A DNA stretch of 46,614 nt from Lunatibacter sp035460985 (GTDB taxonomy: Bacteria; Bacteroidota; Bacteroidia; Cytophagales; Cyclobacteriaceae): the NCBI GenBank assembly GCA_035460985.1, contig DATHWC010000056.1, positions 1 to 46,614 of the forward strand. The letters are read 5' to 3'. Shown in pieces: positions 32,819-40,840 of the stretch. Below the pieces are notes generated by a model that worked only from the letters and a program-made list of their open reading frames with translations, was not told the DNA's origin and did no database searches. The translations under genes were made by a program, and so were the position numbers. Every line of letters begins with the position of its first letter. Position 1 is the first letter of the stretch.

Positions 32819-33532
32819 TTAAAGCATTTCCTGGTTTACGATGGTTTGGACATTTTTATCACTGGGATTAAGGGCTGAACGAATCATGGCTTTTGCCACC
32901 TGATGGTCATATATGGGTTTGTATTTTTTCATGATCCCCAAGAAGGTAACAACTTGCATGGCTTTTTTACCGATCTCTTCACCCAAGCGGGTTTTCCTTC
33001 GGTTTCCTAATAAGATAGAGGGTTGAAAGATTCCCAAATAGTCAAATGGAATCAGCTTGAGATCTTCTTCCACTTCTCCCTTTACTTTATTGTAGAAAAT
33101 AGATGAGCGGGGGTCGGCTCCCAATGCACTCACGTACAAAAATTTTGTCGCCCCCTGTTGAAGACTCCAATTCGCAAAGTCCACCACATAATCATGGTCT
33201 ATCTGGCGGAATTTTTCTTTGGAACCAGCGTCTTTGATGGTAGTCCCCAAGGAACAGAATGCATGAATCTCAACGTGCTTACCCTCTAACCCCTGGATAA
33301 GGGCGTGATAATCTCCTCCACGGTTTTGATCCCGGATTTTCTCTGTCAAATGAAGCAGATGTAGCTTGTCAAAATCCACCTTTAGCTGTATCAGCTTGTG
33401 GTGCTTCAACGCAAGCTCACGCCTTCCTAGCGAAATGACATAAGAATAGGAGGGTTCCTGGAAAAGCTGATGCAATATTTGCATGCCCACCAATCCCGAA
33501 GCACCCGAAACGAAGGCTATTTTTTGGTTCAT
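32819..33532 (-). CDS. atypical SDR / HTATIP2-like NAD(P)-binding protein
   Basis: The 237-residue Rossmann-fold protein has the NAD(P) motif GASGLVG at residues 10-16, 'SALGADPRSSIFYNKVKGEVE' (Tyr-x-x-x-Lys) and 'IFQPSILLGNR'. These features fit the atypical short-chain dehydrogenase group that contains HTATIP2/TIP30. The substrate is unknown. Its start overlaps the stop of the YkvA-like gene by 4 bp, so the genes are translated together. Confidence 0.85.
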   Translation of the reverse strand: MNQKIAFVSGASGLVGMQILHQLFQEPSYSYVISLGRRELALKHHKLIQLKVDFDKLHLLHLTEKIRDQNRGGDYHALIQGLEGKHVEIHAFCSLGTTIKDAGSKEKFRQIDHDYVVDFANWSLQQGATKFLYVSALGADPRSSIFYNKVKGEVEEDLKLIPFDYLGIFQPSILLGNRRKTRLGEEIGKKAMQVVTFLGIMKKYKPIYDHQVAKAMIRSALNPSDKNVQTIVNQEML

Positions 33533-33954
33533 AGGTGTAAATCAGGTTGTTCGCTTTCCCAAAAAAGAAACTGTTCGATATCTGTTTGGAGGCTTTTATA
33601 TATGCCAAGTAACACAGACAAATCGTCCACATATCCCACAAAAGGGATGAAATCCGGAACTAAATCTAAGGGAAGCGCAAAATATAAAAGCCCAAGAACC
33701 AACAACCCCAAGGATCGGTTGGATAGCCCTTTATACCGGCCCTTTACATGGGCAGTAAGCATGCGGATAAAAATGTCCAACTGCTTTCTTACAGCCACTA
33801 CAGCCGGACTGTCGATTAGCTGATGAACTTTTAAAGTAACTTGCTGGAGTAGGCCTTTGAGTTTAACCTGGGATGCGGCTATCTCTTGGGCCTTTTTGTA
33901 ATATAGGGCCTTCGCCTGATGAAGGACTTGTTGATACTCTGATTTTAGTTTCAT
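33529..33954 (-). CDS. YkvA family (DUF1232) protein
   Basis: The 141-residue protein carries the DUF1232 core 'YFALPLDLVPDFIPFVGYVDD' (split over residues 92-112), a short membrane hairpin with the family Asp-Asp pair. The N-terminal part is a Lys/Gln-rich helix. The function is unknown. It sits between a conserved hypothetical gene (16 bp upstream) and the SDR gene, which it overlaps by ATGA. Confidence 0.9.
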   Translation of the reverse strand: MKLKSEYQQVLHQAKALYYKKAQEIAASQVKLKGLLQQVTLKVHQLIDSPAVVAVRKQLDIFIRMLTAHVKGRYKGLSNRSLGLLVLGLLYFALPLDLVPDFIPFVGYVDDLSVLLGIYKSLQTDIEQFLFWESEQPDLHL

Positions 33955-33970
33955 GTTAATGTTAATGGGA

Positions 33971-34492
33971 TTAATAATAGACCCTTATTTCTGATTTTAC
34001 ATTTTTCCTGGCTTGAGCCAGGGTGTCATTTTGTTGCTCCATGGAAAGATGAAAGATGCGCTTGGCCAAATCCAAACCTACCGCCTCCTTGTTCAGGTCT
34101 TGATAGGCACGGTTTATTAACGTAATGACCTGTTCGACGGCATTCCGGATACTTTCCCAAGTTTCGTCCGAGAAGTAGATCTGCTGGGAGAGGTTGTGGT
34201 TAAACTCTTCCCTTACTTCTGCGATCAGCTGCATGTGAAGTTCAGTTGCGCTCAATCCCCCCTGATTGATTCTCCGCACCAAGGAATTTGGTGTAATTCG
34301 TTCCAACAAAAGGCACAGACGCTCACCCGCTTGAAGCCGAACTGGCAGAATTACTTCGGTATTTTTGGTTTTCAGTTCCAATTGCTTTTGACTCCATTCT
34401 TTCTTCAAAAATGATACCGTGATGATGTACATCCCATAAATAACTAGGCCCGCCGGTAAAATGATTTTCAGAAGGTCAACAATGTATTCCAT
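33971..34492 (-). CDS. conserved membrane-anchored hypothetical protein
   Basis: The 173-residue protein has one N-terminal membrane helix (residues 6-28, 'LLKIILPAGLVIYGMYIITVSF') followed by a basic stretch and a helical cytoplasmic domain with 'LQAGERLCLLLERITPNSLVRRINQGGLSATELHMQLI'-type segments and 'TLINRAYQDLNKEAVGLDLAKRIF'. This layout recurs in Cytophagales hypotheticals, but I do not recognise a named family. It is first in the run of minus-strand genes through to mazG. Confidence 0.75.
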   Translation of the reverse strand: MEYIVDLLKIILPAGLVIYGMYIITVSFLKKEWSQKQLELKTKNTEVILPVRLQAGERLCLLLERITPNSLVRRINQGGLSATELHMQLIAEVREEFNHNLSQQIYFSDETWESIRNAVEQVITLINRAYQDLNKEAVGLDLAKRIFHLSMEQQNDTLAQARKNVKSEIRVYY

Positions 34493-34565
34493 AAGTAAGA
34501 TGAATTTTGATCCGAATATCTTAAATATACGCTAGGAAAGCTATGTGCTTTCCATTTTTCTGAGG

Positions 34566-34573
34566 TAATTTTG
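34566..34573 (+). promoter_or_regulatory. -7 element upstream of the IscA-like gene
   Basis: TAATTTTG fits the Bacteroidota -7 consensus TAnnTTTG and lies 32 bp before the ATG at 34606. A TTTCC-like element about 20 bp further upstream could serve as the -33 box. Confidence 0.5.
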
Positions 34574-34605
34574 AACCATTAAACGAAGAAAAGTATTTTG
34601 TTGAC

Positions 34606-34920
34606 ATGTTAAATCCCATAACTATTACTTCAAAGGCACTGGAGGAAATAAAAAATATCCTGACCAGCAAAAATATTCCTGAGGGCTATGCACTGCGGAT
34701 TGGGGTAAAGGGTGGCGGATGTGGCGGTGTTTCCTACGCATTGGGATTTGACATGCCTAAGCCCGAGGATCAGGTTTTCCCCTGGGAGGGAATTCAACTG
34801 TTGATCGAAAAGAGGCACGTCATGTTTTTGATGGGGATGCAAATTGATTTTTATGAGGGGAACGACGCGCGGGGATTTACCTTTGTAAATACGGCCCTTC
34901 CCAAAAGGCATGATGTTTAG
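34606..34920 (+). CDS. IscA/HesB-like protein lacking the C-terminal CxC
   Basis: The 104-residue protein has the fold and N-terminal signature of A-type Fe-S carriers: 'ITITSKALEEIKNIL', 'ALRIGVKGGGCGGVSYALGF' (Cys39) and 'GIQLLIEKRHVMFLMGMQIDF'. Canonical IscA/SufA/ErpA proteins also need a C-terminal Cys-x-Cys; here the end reads 'GFTFVNTALPKRHDV' with no cysteine. It cannot bind a cluster in the standard three-cysteine way. A second, canonical IscA is expected elsewhere in the genome. It is divergent from the membrane-anchored hypothetical gene. Confidence 0.85.
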   Translation: MLNPITITSKALEEIKNILTSKNIPEGYALRIGVKGGGCGGVSYALGFDMPKPEDQVFPWEGIQLLIEKRHVMFLMGMQIDFYEGNDARGFTFVNTALPKRHDV

Positions 34921-34955
34921 TGGGTGGCAGCTTTTTACTTTAATTTTAAATTCGC

Positions 34956-34990
34956 AAACCTGGCAGGTTTTTCTTCATAGGAATCACCTG
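34956..34990. repeat. dispersed hairpin repeat, second copy
   Basis: AAACCTGGCAGGTTT (34956-34970) forms a 6-bp stem with a 3-base loop; the following 20 bases complete a block matching the reverse complement of 6752-6788. It sits between two convergent genes, where it may double as a terminator hairpin, since its second arm is followed by TTC-rich sequence. Confidence 0.75.
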
Positions 34991-35055
34991 CTTACTGGAA
35001 CGTACCGAGGATTTAGGTTAAAAATAAACTTTAAACTTCCAGCATCGACTATATT

Positions 35056-35517
35056 TTAAACCAACCCCTCAAAACCGTATTTGACATTGGACCAAAAGCT
35101 GTCTAGGGCGATGATACGAGGTTTGAGGAAGGAGATAATGGCGGGCCAGTCGGCTTGGTCCATGACATTCACACCTTGCAGCCTCCGTTCAATTACCGAA
35201 ACATTCTTTCCAAAATCGTCCACACCTAGCAATTTCCACTCCCAAGGCTCTTTTGTTTCCAGCTCCAGCAGTTTTTTGAATTGCTCAAACTGGCCAAACA
35301 GCAGTTCTTGGATATCTTGATCCGGGTGGGTAATTTCTATGCCAATAGAAGCAAAATCCCGTTCAGCCCGCATCCTGAAAAAAATACTTTTAATACCTGT
35401 TTTATAGTTTTGCCATGAGATGCGCCCGCCTTCGGCTGTCGGAACGGGCTTCATATATCCTCCAAATGCCGTCCAAAATTCCTGTTTTGTTTTGCTTTCC
35501 TGAGTTTTTGAATACAT
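35056..35517 (-). CDS. DUF4268 domain protein
   Basis: The 153-residue protein matches DUF4268 along its length: 'KQEFWTAFGGYMKPVPTAEGG', 'WQNYKTGIKSIFFRM', 'FASIGIEITHPD', 'ELETKEPWEWKLL', 'SFWSNVKYGFEGL'. The family occurs alone in Bacteroidota or fused to nuclease-like domains elsewhere. The function is unknown. It is the last gene of a divIVA-folB-DUF4268 run, 2 bp after folB. Confidence 0.88.
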   Translation of the reverse strand: MYSKTQESKTKQEFWTAFGGYMKPVPTAEGGRISWQNYKTGIKSIFFRMRAERDFASIGIEITHPDQDIQELLFGQFEQFKKLLELETKEPWEWKLLGVDDFGKNVSVIERRLQGVNVMDQADWPAIISFLKPRIIALDSFWSNVKYGFEGLV

Positions 35518-35519
35518 AA

Positions 35520-35897
35520 TTATTGCTGAGAAACCTCATAATCGTCTGGATAGGTGACCTCTACTACCGAATAATTAACCACTCCCCCAAGGGCTGGATT
35601 ATGTTTTTTGATGACAATTTGAACCGCTAACAGGTCAGGGTATGCCTTCAGGATATCCTGAATCATCAAATGCGCCAGATGTTCCAGCAATTTGACAGGC
35701 TCCTGCATATGGGATTTTGCAATTTGATATACCTTGTAGTAGTCCACCGTTGACTTAAGGTCATCGTTTAGCATCGCTTGCCGGAAGTCGGTCTCCACAT
35801 GTATGTCTACCGTGAATCGATTACCCAATTTTTTTTCTTCTGAAAATACGCCGTGATAGGCATGAAATTCAATTCCTTCCAGTGATACCCTTCCCAT
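35520..35897 (-). CDS. folB: dihydroneopterin aldolase
   Basis: The 125-residue enzyme splits 7,8-dihydroneopterin to 6-hydroxymethyl-dihydropterin and glycolaldehyde in folate synthesis. Family segments are 'VSLEGIEFHAYHGVFSEEKKLG', 'STVDYYKVYQIA', 'LLEHLAHLMIQDIL' (Glu binding the pterin) and 'VQIVIKKHNPALGG' with the catalytic Lys. The ATG overlaps the divIVA stop (TAATG), indicating coupled translation. Confidence 0.94.
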   Translation of the reverse strand: MGRVSLEGIEFHAYHGVFSEEKKLGNRFTVDIHVETDFRQAMLNDDLKSTVDYYKVYQIAKSHMQEPVKLLEHLAHLMIQDILKAYPDLLAVQIVIKKHNPALGGVVNYSVVEVTYPDDYEVSQQ

Positions 35898-36694
35898 TAA
35901 TCAAACTGGTCAAAAAAGGATCCTGATTTTCTTTCATTAGGCTTATTTGATGTTTCTTCCTTTTCGATTGGATTCGTTACCTCAGGTTCCTTGGATTGGG
36001 GTGGTTCCGGCTTCTCCTCGATACCGCTGTCCGCAATGATTTCCGGAAAATCTTCTGGTTCCTTGTTTATACTGGGCGAAGGCTGTACTGCGGAGGGCAA
36101 ACTGGGAGTGCTTTGATAATTTCCCCTCCTTTGTAGCTCCTTTACCCTTTGGGTGTGGATGGAAAGATCTATTTTTTGAAATTCATCCTGATTTTGCCTG
36201 ACATTTTCCAGGGTGTCATTCGCCAAATTTTTAATGTTTTTGAGAATGATTTCCCGCTGATTGACTAGAAAAGAATAACTGTCGACCAGCGATCTTACTT
36301 CGTCTTTCAGGTCCTCGATGATTTCCCGGGATTGATTTTCTGCCTGCTCCAGCAAATTCCGGGCCTTGCCTTTGGAATCGGATTCCATCAGATCTGCATT
36401 CATGTGGGCTTCTTTGAGTATCAAATCCGCGGTTTTATTGGCATGTTCTATTATACTCGCGCCCGTGTCCTCGGCGGTCTTTAGCGTCTTAAAGAGCGAG
36501 TCTTCGATTTCCCGCAATTTCCGCGACTCTTTATCGGCCTGCTCATACTTCATTTGGAGCATGTTTTTTTCCTCCATCACTTTTTCCCATTCCTGGGAGA
36601 GGTAGGTTAAAAAAGAAGCTACTTCATCTTTGTCGTAACCCCGGATTTGTTTTTCGAAGGTTTTCTGACGAATGTCTAAAGGGGTAATTTTCAT
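35897..36694 (-). CDS. DivIVA domain protein
   Basis: The 265-residue protein begins with a DivIVA N-terminal domain ('ITPLDIRQKTFEKQIRGYDKDEVASFL') followed by a long coiled coil (about 35-195) and a Pro/Glu/Lys-rich disordered tail (about 210-265). DivIVA proteins sense negative membrane curvature and are best known from Gram-positive bacteria; a Bacteroidota homologue of unknown role is notable. It is the first gene of the run with folB and DUF4268. Confidence 0.88.
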   Translation of the reverse strand: MKITPLDIRQKTFEKQIRGYDKDEVASFLTYLSQEWEKVMEEKNMLQMKYEQADKESRKLREIEDSLFKTLKTAEDTGASIIEHANKTADLILKEAHMNADLMESDSKGKARNLLEQAENQSREIIEDLKDEVRSLVDSYSFLVNQREIILKNIKNLANDTLENVRQNQDEFQKIDLSIHTQRVKELQRRGNYQSTPSLPSAVQPSPSINKEPEDFPEIIADSGIEEKPEPPQSKEPEVTNPIEKEETSNKPNERKSGSFFDQFD

Positions 36695-36735
36695 GTGATT
36701 ATTATTTGTTTTTTAATTGCCACATGGAATCTCGC

Positions 36736-36810
36736 ACCTGTCTGCCGACAGGCAGGTAGTTTAAAGTCATCTCTCTGTTTGTCGCCTGCGTCATGCTCAA
36801 TTTCATATAG
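36736..36810. repeat. hairpin repeat with GTCATGCTC block, copy 1
   Basis: ACCTGTCTGCCGACAGGCAGGT (shown as two arms around CCG, 36736-36757) is an imperfect palindrome. It is followed after 31 bases by CGTCATGCTCAATTTCATAT (36789-36808). A very similar 20-mer (two mismatches) at 46594-46613 follows another hairpin. This is probably a dispersed intergenic repeat between the WD40 gene and divIVA. Confidence 0.6.
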
Positions 36811-37719
36811 CTAAAATTCTAATTCCCAAATTGATACAGTCCGGTCGTCACTGCCTGCAACGATATGTTGCCTGTGGTGACTCCAGATTACCTTATTGAT
36901 GGAGGTACCGTGACCTGCGTGCCTGCCCTTATCAATTACTTTTAAGAGTTGATAAGTATGGGCATCCCAAATTTTAATGGATTTGTCCATGCTACAAGTT
37001 ACAAAATATTTGCCATCCTCCCGAAAGGTAAGAAAATTAATGGCATACATGTGCGCCACGATACGTTCTGACTGCTCATAGGATTGGGCGTCCCAGATAA
37101 TCAGTGTAGCATCCCTTCCTCCACTGATCAGTACCCTTCCATCTGGAGAATACTCCAAGGCAAACACCGAGTTAGTATGTGCTTCAAGCCGGGTAATGGG
37201 GAGAAGTTCATCTGTGCGGAGTATGGTTACCGAGTTATCACTACTTCCAACGGCCATCTGATCCCCCTTCGGATTAAGGGCCAGAACTCGAAGAGACGAA
37301 TCACTCAGTTTGATATGCTTTAGAGGTGATCCTTCCTCAATGTCTATTACCAGAAGCACCCCATCCCCGGTAGCAACATACAACAGATTTCCTTGTACTT
37401 TTATGTCAAAAATGGCACTAGAGGTAAGTTTAAGGGACCACAGTTCCTTTTTGTTGGCGAGGTCTATGACATGAATCCCGTCAAAATTATGCCCTATAAA
37501 TAACAGGTTGCGGATGGGGTCTACGGCGAGAGCATAGACGGAATTCGGCAAGTTGGCCAACAACTTCCCGTCCTTGGGCTGATCGAGATCCCATTCAACT
37601 ACCATCCCATCGCCGGCTCCTGTATAAAAATATTGTGGATCACACCCTTCTGTCAAGGCAAAAATTGAATGATTATGTCCGGTGAGGGAATGAAGTTTAT
37701 TAACTTGAATTTTTGCCAT
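36811..37719 (-). CDS. WD40 repeat protein
   Basis: The 302-residue protein (ATG at 37717-37719; a TTG three codons upstream is less likely) consists of about seven WD40 blades with 'GHNHSIFALTEG', 'NSVYALAVDPIRNLLFIGH', 'SLRVLALNPKGDQMAVGS', 'NSVFALEYSPDGRVLISGGRDATLIIWD', 'INFLTFREDGKYFVTCSMDKSIKIWD' and 'INKVIWSHHRQHIVAGSDDRTVSIWE'. It has no signal peptide. It likely acts as a protein-binding scaffold; partners are unknown. It is divergent from the PPTase gene, 41 bp apart. Confidence 0.92.
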   Translation of the reverse strand: MAKIQVNKLHSLTGHNHSIFALTEGCDPQYFYTGAGDGMVVEWDLDQPKDGKLLANLPNSVYALAVDPIRNLLFIGHNFDGIHVIDLANKKELWSLKLTSSAIFDIKVQGNLLYVATGDGVLLVIDIEEGSPLKHIKLSDSSLRVLALNPKGDQMAVGSSDNSVTILRTDELLPITRLEAHTNSVFALEYSPDGRVLISGGRDATLIIWDAQSYEQSERIVAHMYAINFLTFREDGKYFVTCSMDKSIKIWDAHTYQLLKVIDKGRHAGHGTSINKVIWSHHRQHIVAGSDDRTVSIWELEF

Positions 37720-37760
37720 ATATTGCAATTAATATAATTTCCTCCACTTCCTTCATTAGC

Positions 37761-38390
37761 ATGCAAACAAAATTAGAAAAAATTAGTCCGTTATCGGCTA
37801 TTGCGGTTAATAATATTCATTTACAACACCATAATGAGTTGGGGTTTTTAAGTTTTAGGGAAAAATTGTCCTATTCAAATATAAGCCATCCCCATAAAAA
37901 AATAGAGTGGAAGGGAGCAAGGTTGGCGATAAAGGCCGCACTGGAGTTGATTCAGCTTCCCTATCCGGGCTTCTACAAAGATTCTCACGGAAAATCCTAT
38001 CCCATGGATGGATACGGTTATGTTTCGCTCACGCACAGTTATGACATAGCCGCCGCCATATTTCATAAAGAAATGCCAGTTGGAATTGATTTGGAAAAAA
38101 TAAGGGAAAAGGCAGTACCCCTTGGACCAAAGTATTTGGATCCTTCGGAACAGGAGTTTTTGGATAATGACGTTTTGATGCATACTATCGCTTGGTCAGC
38201 AAAAGAAAGTATCTTTAAATGTCAGGGACGAAAGGGGATAAGTTTGAGGCAAAATATTTTGTTGCAACCATTCTCTTCCCAAGATAGGGAAATAAAAGGG
38301 AGGATTTATGCGACCGGCAGTTCCGATCACCATTACCTGGTTCGGGTAATTCGGGAAGGGGATATGATTTTGACCTATACCATTTGGTAA
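37761..38390 (+). CDS. 4'-phosphopantetheinyl transferase (Sfp type)
   Basis: The 209-residue enzyme moves 4'-phosphopantetheine from CoA to a carrier-protein serine. The magnesium and catalytic motifs are VGIDLEKIR (Asp around 113) and AWSAKESIFK (Glu, Lys), with 'LTHSYDIAAA' before them. ATG at 37761 is chosen over a TTG frame starting at 37713, which runs into the divergent WD40 gene. No carrier-protein or synthase gene lies near, so it is probably the general cellular activator. Confidence 0.9.
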   Translation: MQTKLEKISPLSAIAVNNIHLQHHNELGFLSFREKLSYSNISHPHKKIEWKGARLAIKAALELIQLPYPGFYKDSHGKSYPMDGYGYVSLTHSYDIAAAIFHKEMPVGIDLEKIREKAVPLGPKYLDPSEQEFLDNDVLMHTIAWSAKESIFKCQGRKGISLRQNILLQPFSSQDREIKGRIYATGSSDHHYLVRVIREGDMILTYTIW

Positions 38391-38477
38391 ATTTGAATAG
38401 ATCTTCTCAAATACTGGGAATTTATAGCTAACTTATTGGCGAATTTGGAGAGTGAAGGTACTAGACGAAAGGTTGTA

Positions 38478-39074
38478 ATGGGTAGATCAATTCTGTTTTT
38501 TAGTAAACTGATCCTATTGGGGTGGATGGGGCTATCTGATGCCTTAGGGCAGCGCATATCTAACATTGAGCTAACAGATGCAGTAAGCGGTGAAATCTTT
38601 TCATGGGAGCAACATCGTTCTGCGAAAGGTGTGGTCTTGATTTTTTCGAGTATTACCTGTCCGTTTTCTAAACTTTATGAAGAAAGGATAGCTGCTCTCC
38701 ATGATGAGTTTTCTCCATTAGGAGTAGTATTTGCTCTGGTAAATCCACATGTATTCCTCGGGACTTCAGAAAGTCAGGAGACCATGGCGAGAGTTGCAAA
38801 GGAAAGGGGATATGCGATGCCTTATCTAATGGATACGCAGCAATCACTAGCTACCTATCTGCAGGTGACGAAAATTCCGGAAGCCGTAGTCATCACCCAA
38901 GGCCCGACAGGCTATGCTGTGGTGTACAAAGGTGCAATAGACAATAACCCACAATCCCCCGAAAGTGCCCAGATGAAATACTTGGAAAACGCGCTGACGA
39001 ATTTGCTTGCACGAAAAAGCCCAAGTCCTGCCTCCACCCGTGCGGTAGGTTGTAATATTCGGCAGCTGCGATAA
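38478..39074 (+). CDS. exported redoxin/thioredoxin-fold protein
   Basis: The 198-residue protein (ATG at 38478; the upstream TTG frame is a weak extension) has a signal sequence 'ILFFSKLILLGWMGLSDALG' followed by a thioredoxin-like fold: 'GVVLIFSSITCPFSKLYEERI' with one active-site Cys (TCPFSK, a CxxS-type site), 'TKIPEAVVI' (cis-Pro) and a C-terminal 'TRAVGCNIRQL'. This is the AhpC/TSA-type group often annotated as thioredoxin or alkyl hydroperoxide reductase. It probably acts in periplasmic thiol chemistry. Confidence 0.85.
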   Translation: MGRSILFFSKLILLGWMGLSDALGQRISNIELTDAVSGEIFSWEQHRSAKGVVLIFSSITCPFSKLYEERIAALHDEFSPLGVVFALVNPHVFLGTSESQETMARVAKERGYAMPYLMDTQQSLATYLQVTKIPEAVVITQGPTGYAVVYKGAIDNNPQSPESAQMKYLENALTNLLARKSPSPASTRAVGCNIRQLR

Positions 39075-39117
39075 ATTTGGAGTCTATTTCAATTCTATTT
39101 CTTGGAAAATAAGGACA

Positions 39118-39957
39118 TTATCGGTCCAGAATATCCATCAACTCCTGCACTTCCCGCATTTTTTCCAATTCTCCAATCTTGTCAAAGGCATAAATGAGAT
39201 TTCGAATAGTTCTTTTGATAATGACTTCATTCTCGCAAGGTTCAAAAAACTCGTCCTTAGGCTCCAGTTTTAGGTGTTCCAAATAGTTGTGTATATCCTG
39301 ACGGGAAAAGATCTACCCTTTGTTAAACGCGTTAATATATACCGTTAGGTTATCCGATTTGTAGGTCAAAACAAACAAATTCGGGAGGTTTACTCCATAA
39401 ATGGGTAATCCAAGCTTCCTGGCTACCAATAAATAAACGGCACATAGGCTGATCGGATTCCCCCTTTTTGAATCCAGCACATTACTCAACATACTGTTGC
39501 CCGGTGAATGAAAATTTTTAGTGTTTGCGGCAAATTTAAGGTCATTAAAAAGCACACTGTTTATAGTACGGATTTTTTCGTAGGGAGGGGCCTCATTTTT
39601 GAAGGATGTCCAGACTTCAAAATAAATCTGATGCATGGTAGCATTAAGCTGATCAAAATCCAAATCAGGATACTGATAGGTATTTATGATCCATAACCCT
39701 GTCAACAAGTCCTGCTCTGATGACTGTTTCCATTCGGTAAGTCGCTCCCTGAGAAGAGAAAACTGAAGCTCATGTACCAGATCCTCGATCTCTTTCTGAA
39801 TATCCGGGTTGAAACTGTTTTCCCACGTTTGTTCCAAAAAAGGAATAATTTGATTTCCCAAAGAAATGATCCTATCCCTGACATGTTCTTTGACCTCTTT
39901 ATCGGTGTCATCCAGCAGGGATACCAAGGCTTTCAGTTCGTTTTCATTTATATCCAT
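39118..39957 (-). pseudogene. SirB1-type transglutaminase-like gene interrupted by an in-frame TAG
   Basis: The frame is open from ATG 39955-39957 for 214 codons, meets TAG at 39313-39315, then continues in the same frame for 64 sense codons to TAA at 39118-39120. Both parts look like one protein: 'NPISLCAVYLLVARKLGLPIYGVNLPN' and 'YINAFNKG' before the stop; 'IFSRQDIHNYLEHLKLEPK', 'FEPCENEVIIKRTIRNLIYAFDKIGEL' and 'QELMDILDR' after it. Bacteroidota SirB1-like relatives run straight through this point. It is a recent nonsense mutation, a sequence error or a readthrough case; the 214-residue product may still be made. Confidence 0.8.
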
Positions 39958-39975
39958 AAGCGGTAGATTAAATTC

Positions 39976-40776
39976 CTACAGCGATTCGATTTCTTCCTTA
40001 TAGGCTTTTACAGCCCTAAACAGCCCAGAAGCAATGTAGGTTTGGCCGTCCTTGCTATTCAAATACCTTTCTTCATTTGCGTTGGATAGGAATCCTACTT
40101 CAACCAATACGCTGGGCATGCTTGTCGTCCAAAGTACATAAAAGGGTGCCTGCTTCACTCCCCTGCTGCTACGGTTCACCCGGGTAACAAAATCATTTTC
40201 GATTTTTTCCGCGAGGGAGAGGCTATTGGCGAAATAGGCCTTTTGCATGAGATTGAACATCATGTAGGACTCCGGAGATTTTGGGTCAAACCCCTCATAA
40301 TTCTCCTCATAGTCATCCTCCAATAAGATCACAGCATTTTCGCGTTTCACAATTTCAAAATTGGCATTGAAGTTTTTGTTCCCCATGACAAACGTTTCGG
40401 TACCATAAACGCCCCCGGTGGTGGTTGCGTTGCAATGTATTGAAATGAAAAGATCAGCTCTGTTGCGATTGGCAATGCTCGCACGTTCTTTCAGCTCAAT
40501 AAAAGTATCTGACTTTCGGGTATAAATCACTTCTACTTCAGGCATCAACTCCTCAATGTACTGACCCAACTTTAAAGCCAAAGAAAGGGCCACATCCTTT
40601 TCCCGGGAGGTTTTGCCTACCGTGCCGGGATCCTTTCCTCCATGCCCCGCATCAATGACTACGCGTCTCAATTTAAACTCTGAGGCCCGTTCTCCCGTCG
40701 GTAAAAAACCTGTCATGAATAGGGAAAAAGTAAGTAGGGAAATTATAAGAATATTTTTCGCTCTCCTTCGTTTCAT
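39976..40776 (-). CDS. N-acetylmuramoyl-L-alanine amidase
   Basis: The 266-residue zinc amidase (Amidase_3) cuts the bond between MurNAc and L-Ala in peptidoglycan. Motifs in order are VVIDAGHGGKDPG (zinc His), 'TSREKDVAL' (zinc Glu), 'LFISIHCNAT' (zinc His) and 'SVLVEVGFLSNANEE' (catalytic Glu). A signal or membrane segment lies at residues 8-25. An acidic insert around 140-165 ('LLEDDYEENYEGFDPKSPES') is typical of Bacteroidota enzymes. It is divergent from lptD across 64 bp. Confidence 0.93.
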   Translation of the reverse strand: MKRRRAKNILIISLLTFSLFMTGFLPTGERASEFKLRRVVIDAGHGGKDPGTVGKTSREKDVALSLALKLGQYIEELMPEVEVIYTRKSDTFIELKERASIANRNRADLFISIHCNATTTGGVYGTETFVMGNKNFNANFEIVKRENAVILLEDDYEENYEGFDPKSPESYMMFNLMQKAYFANSLSLAEKIENDFVTRVNRSSRGVKQAPFYVLWTTSMPSVLVEVGFLSNANEERYLNSKDGQTYIASGLFRAVKAYKEEIESL

Positions 40777-40840
40777 AAACTGTTAATAAGATTAACTTTA
40801 CGCAAAATTTGTAAATTTTTGAAGCAAACAGAAATATTCG

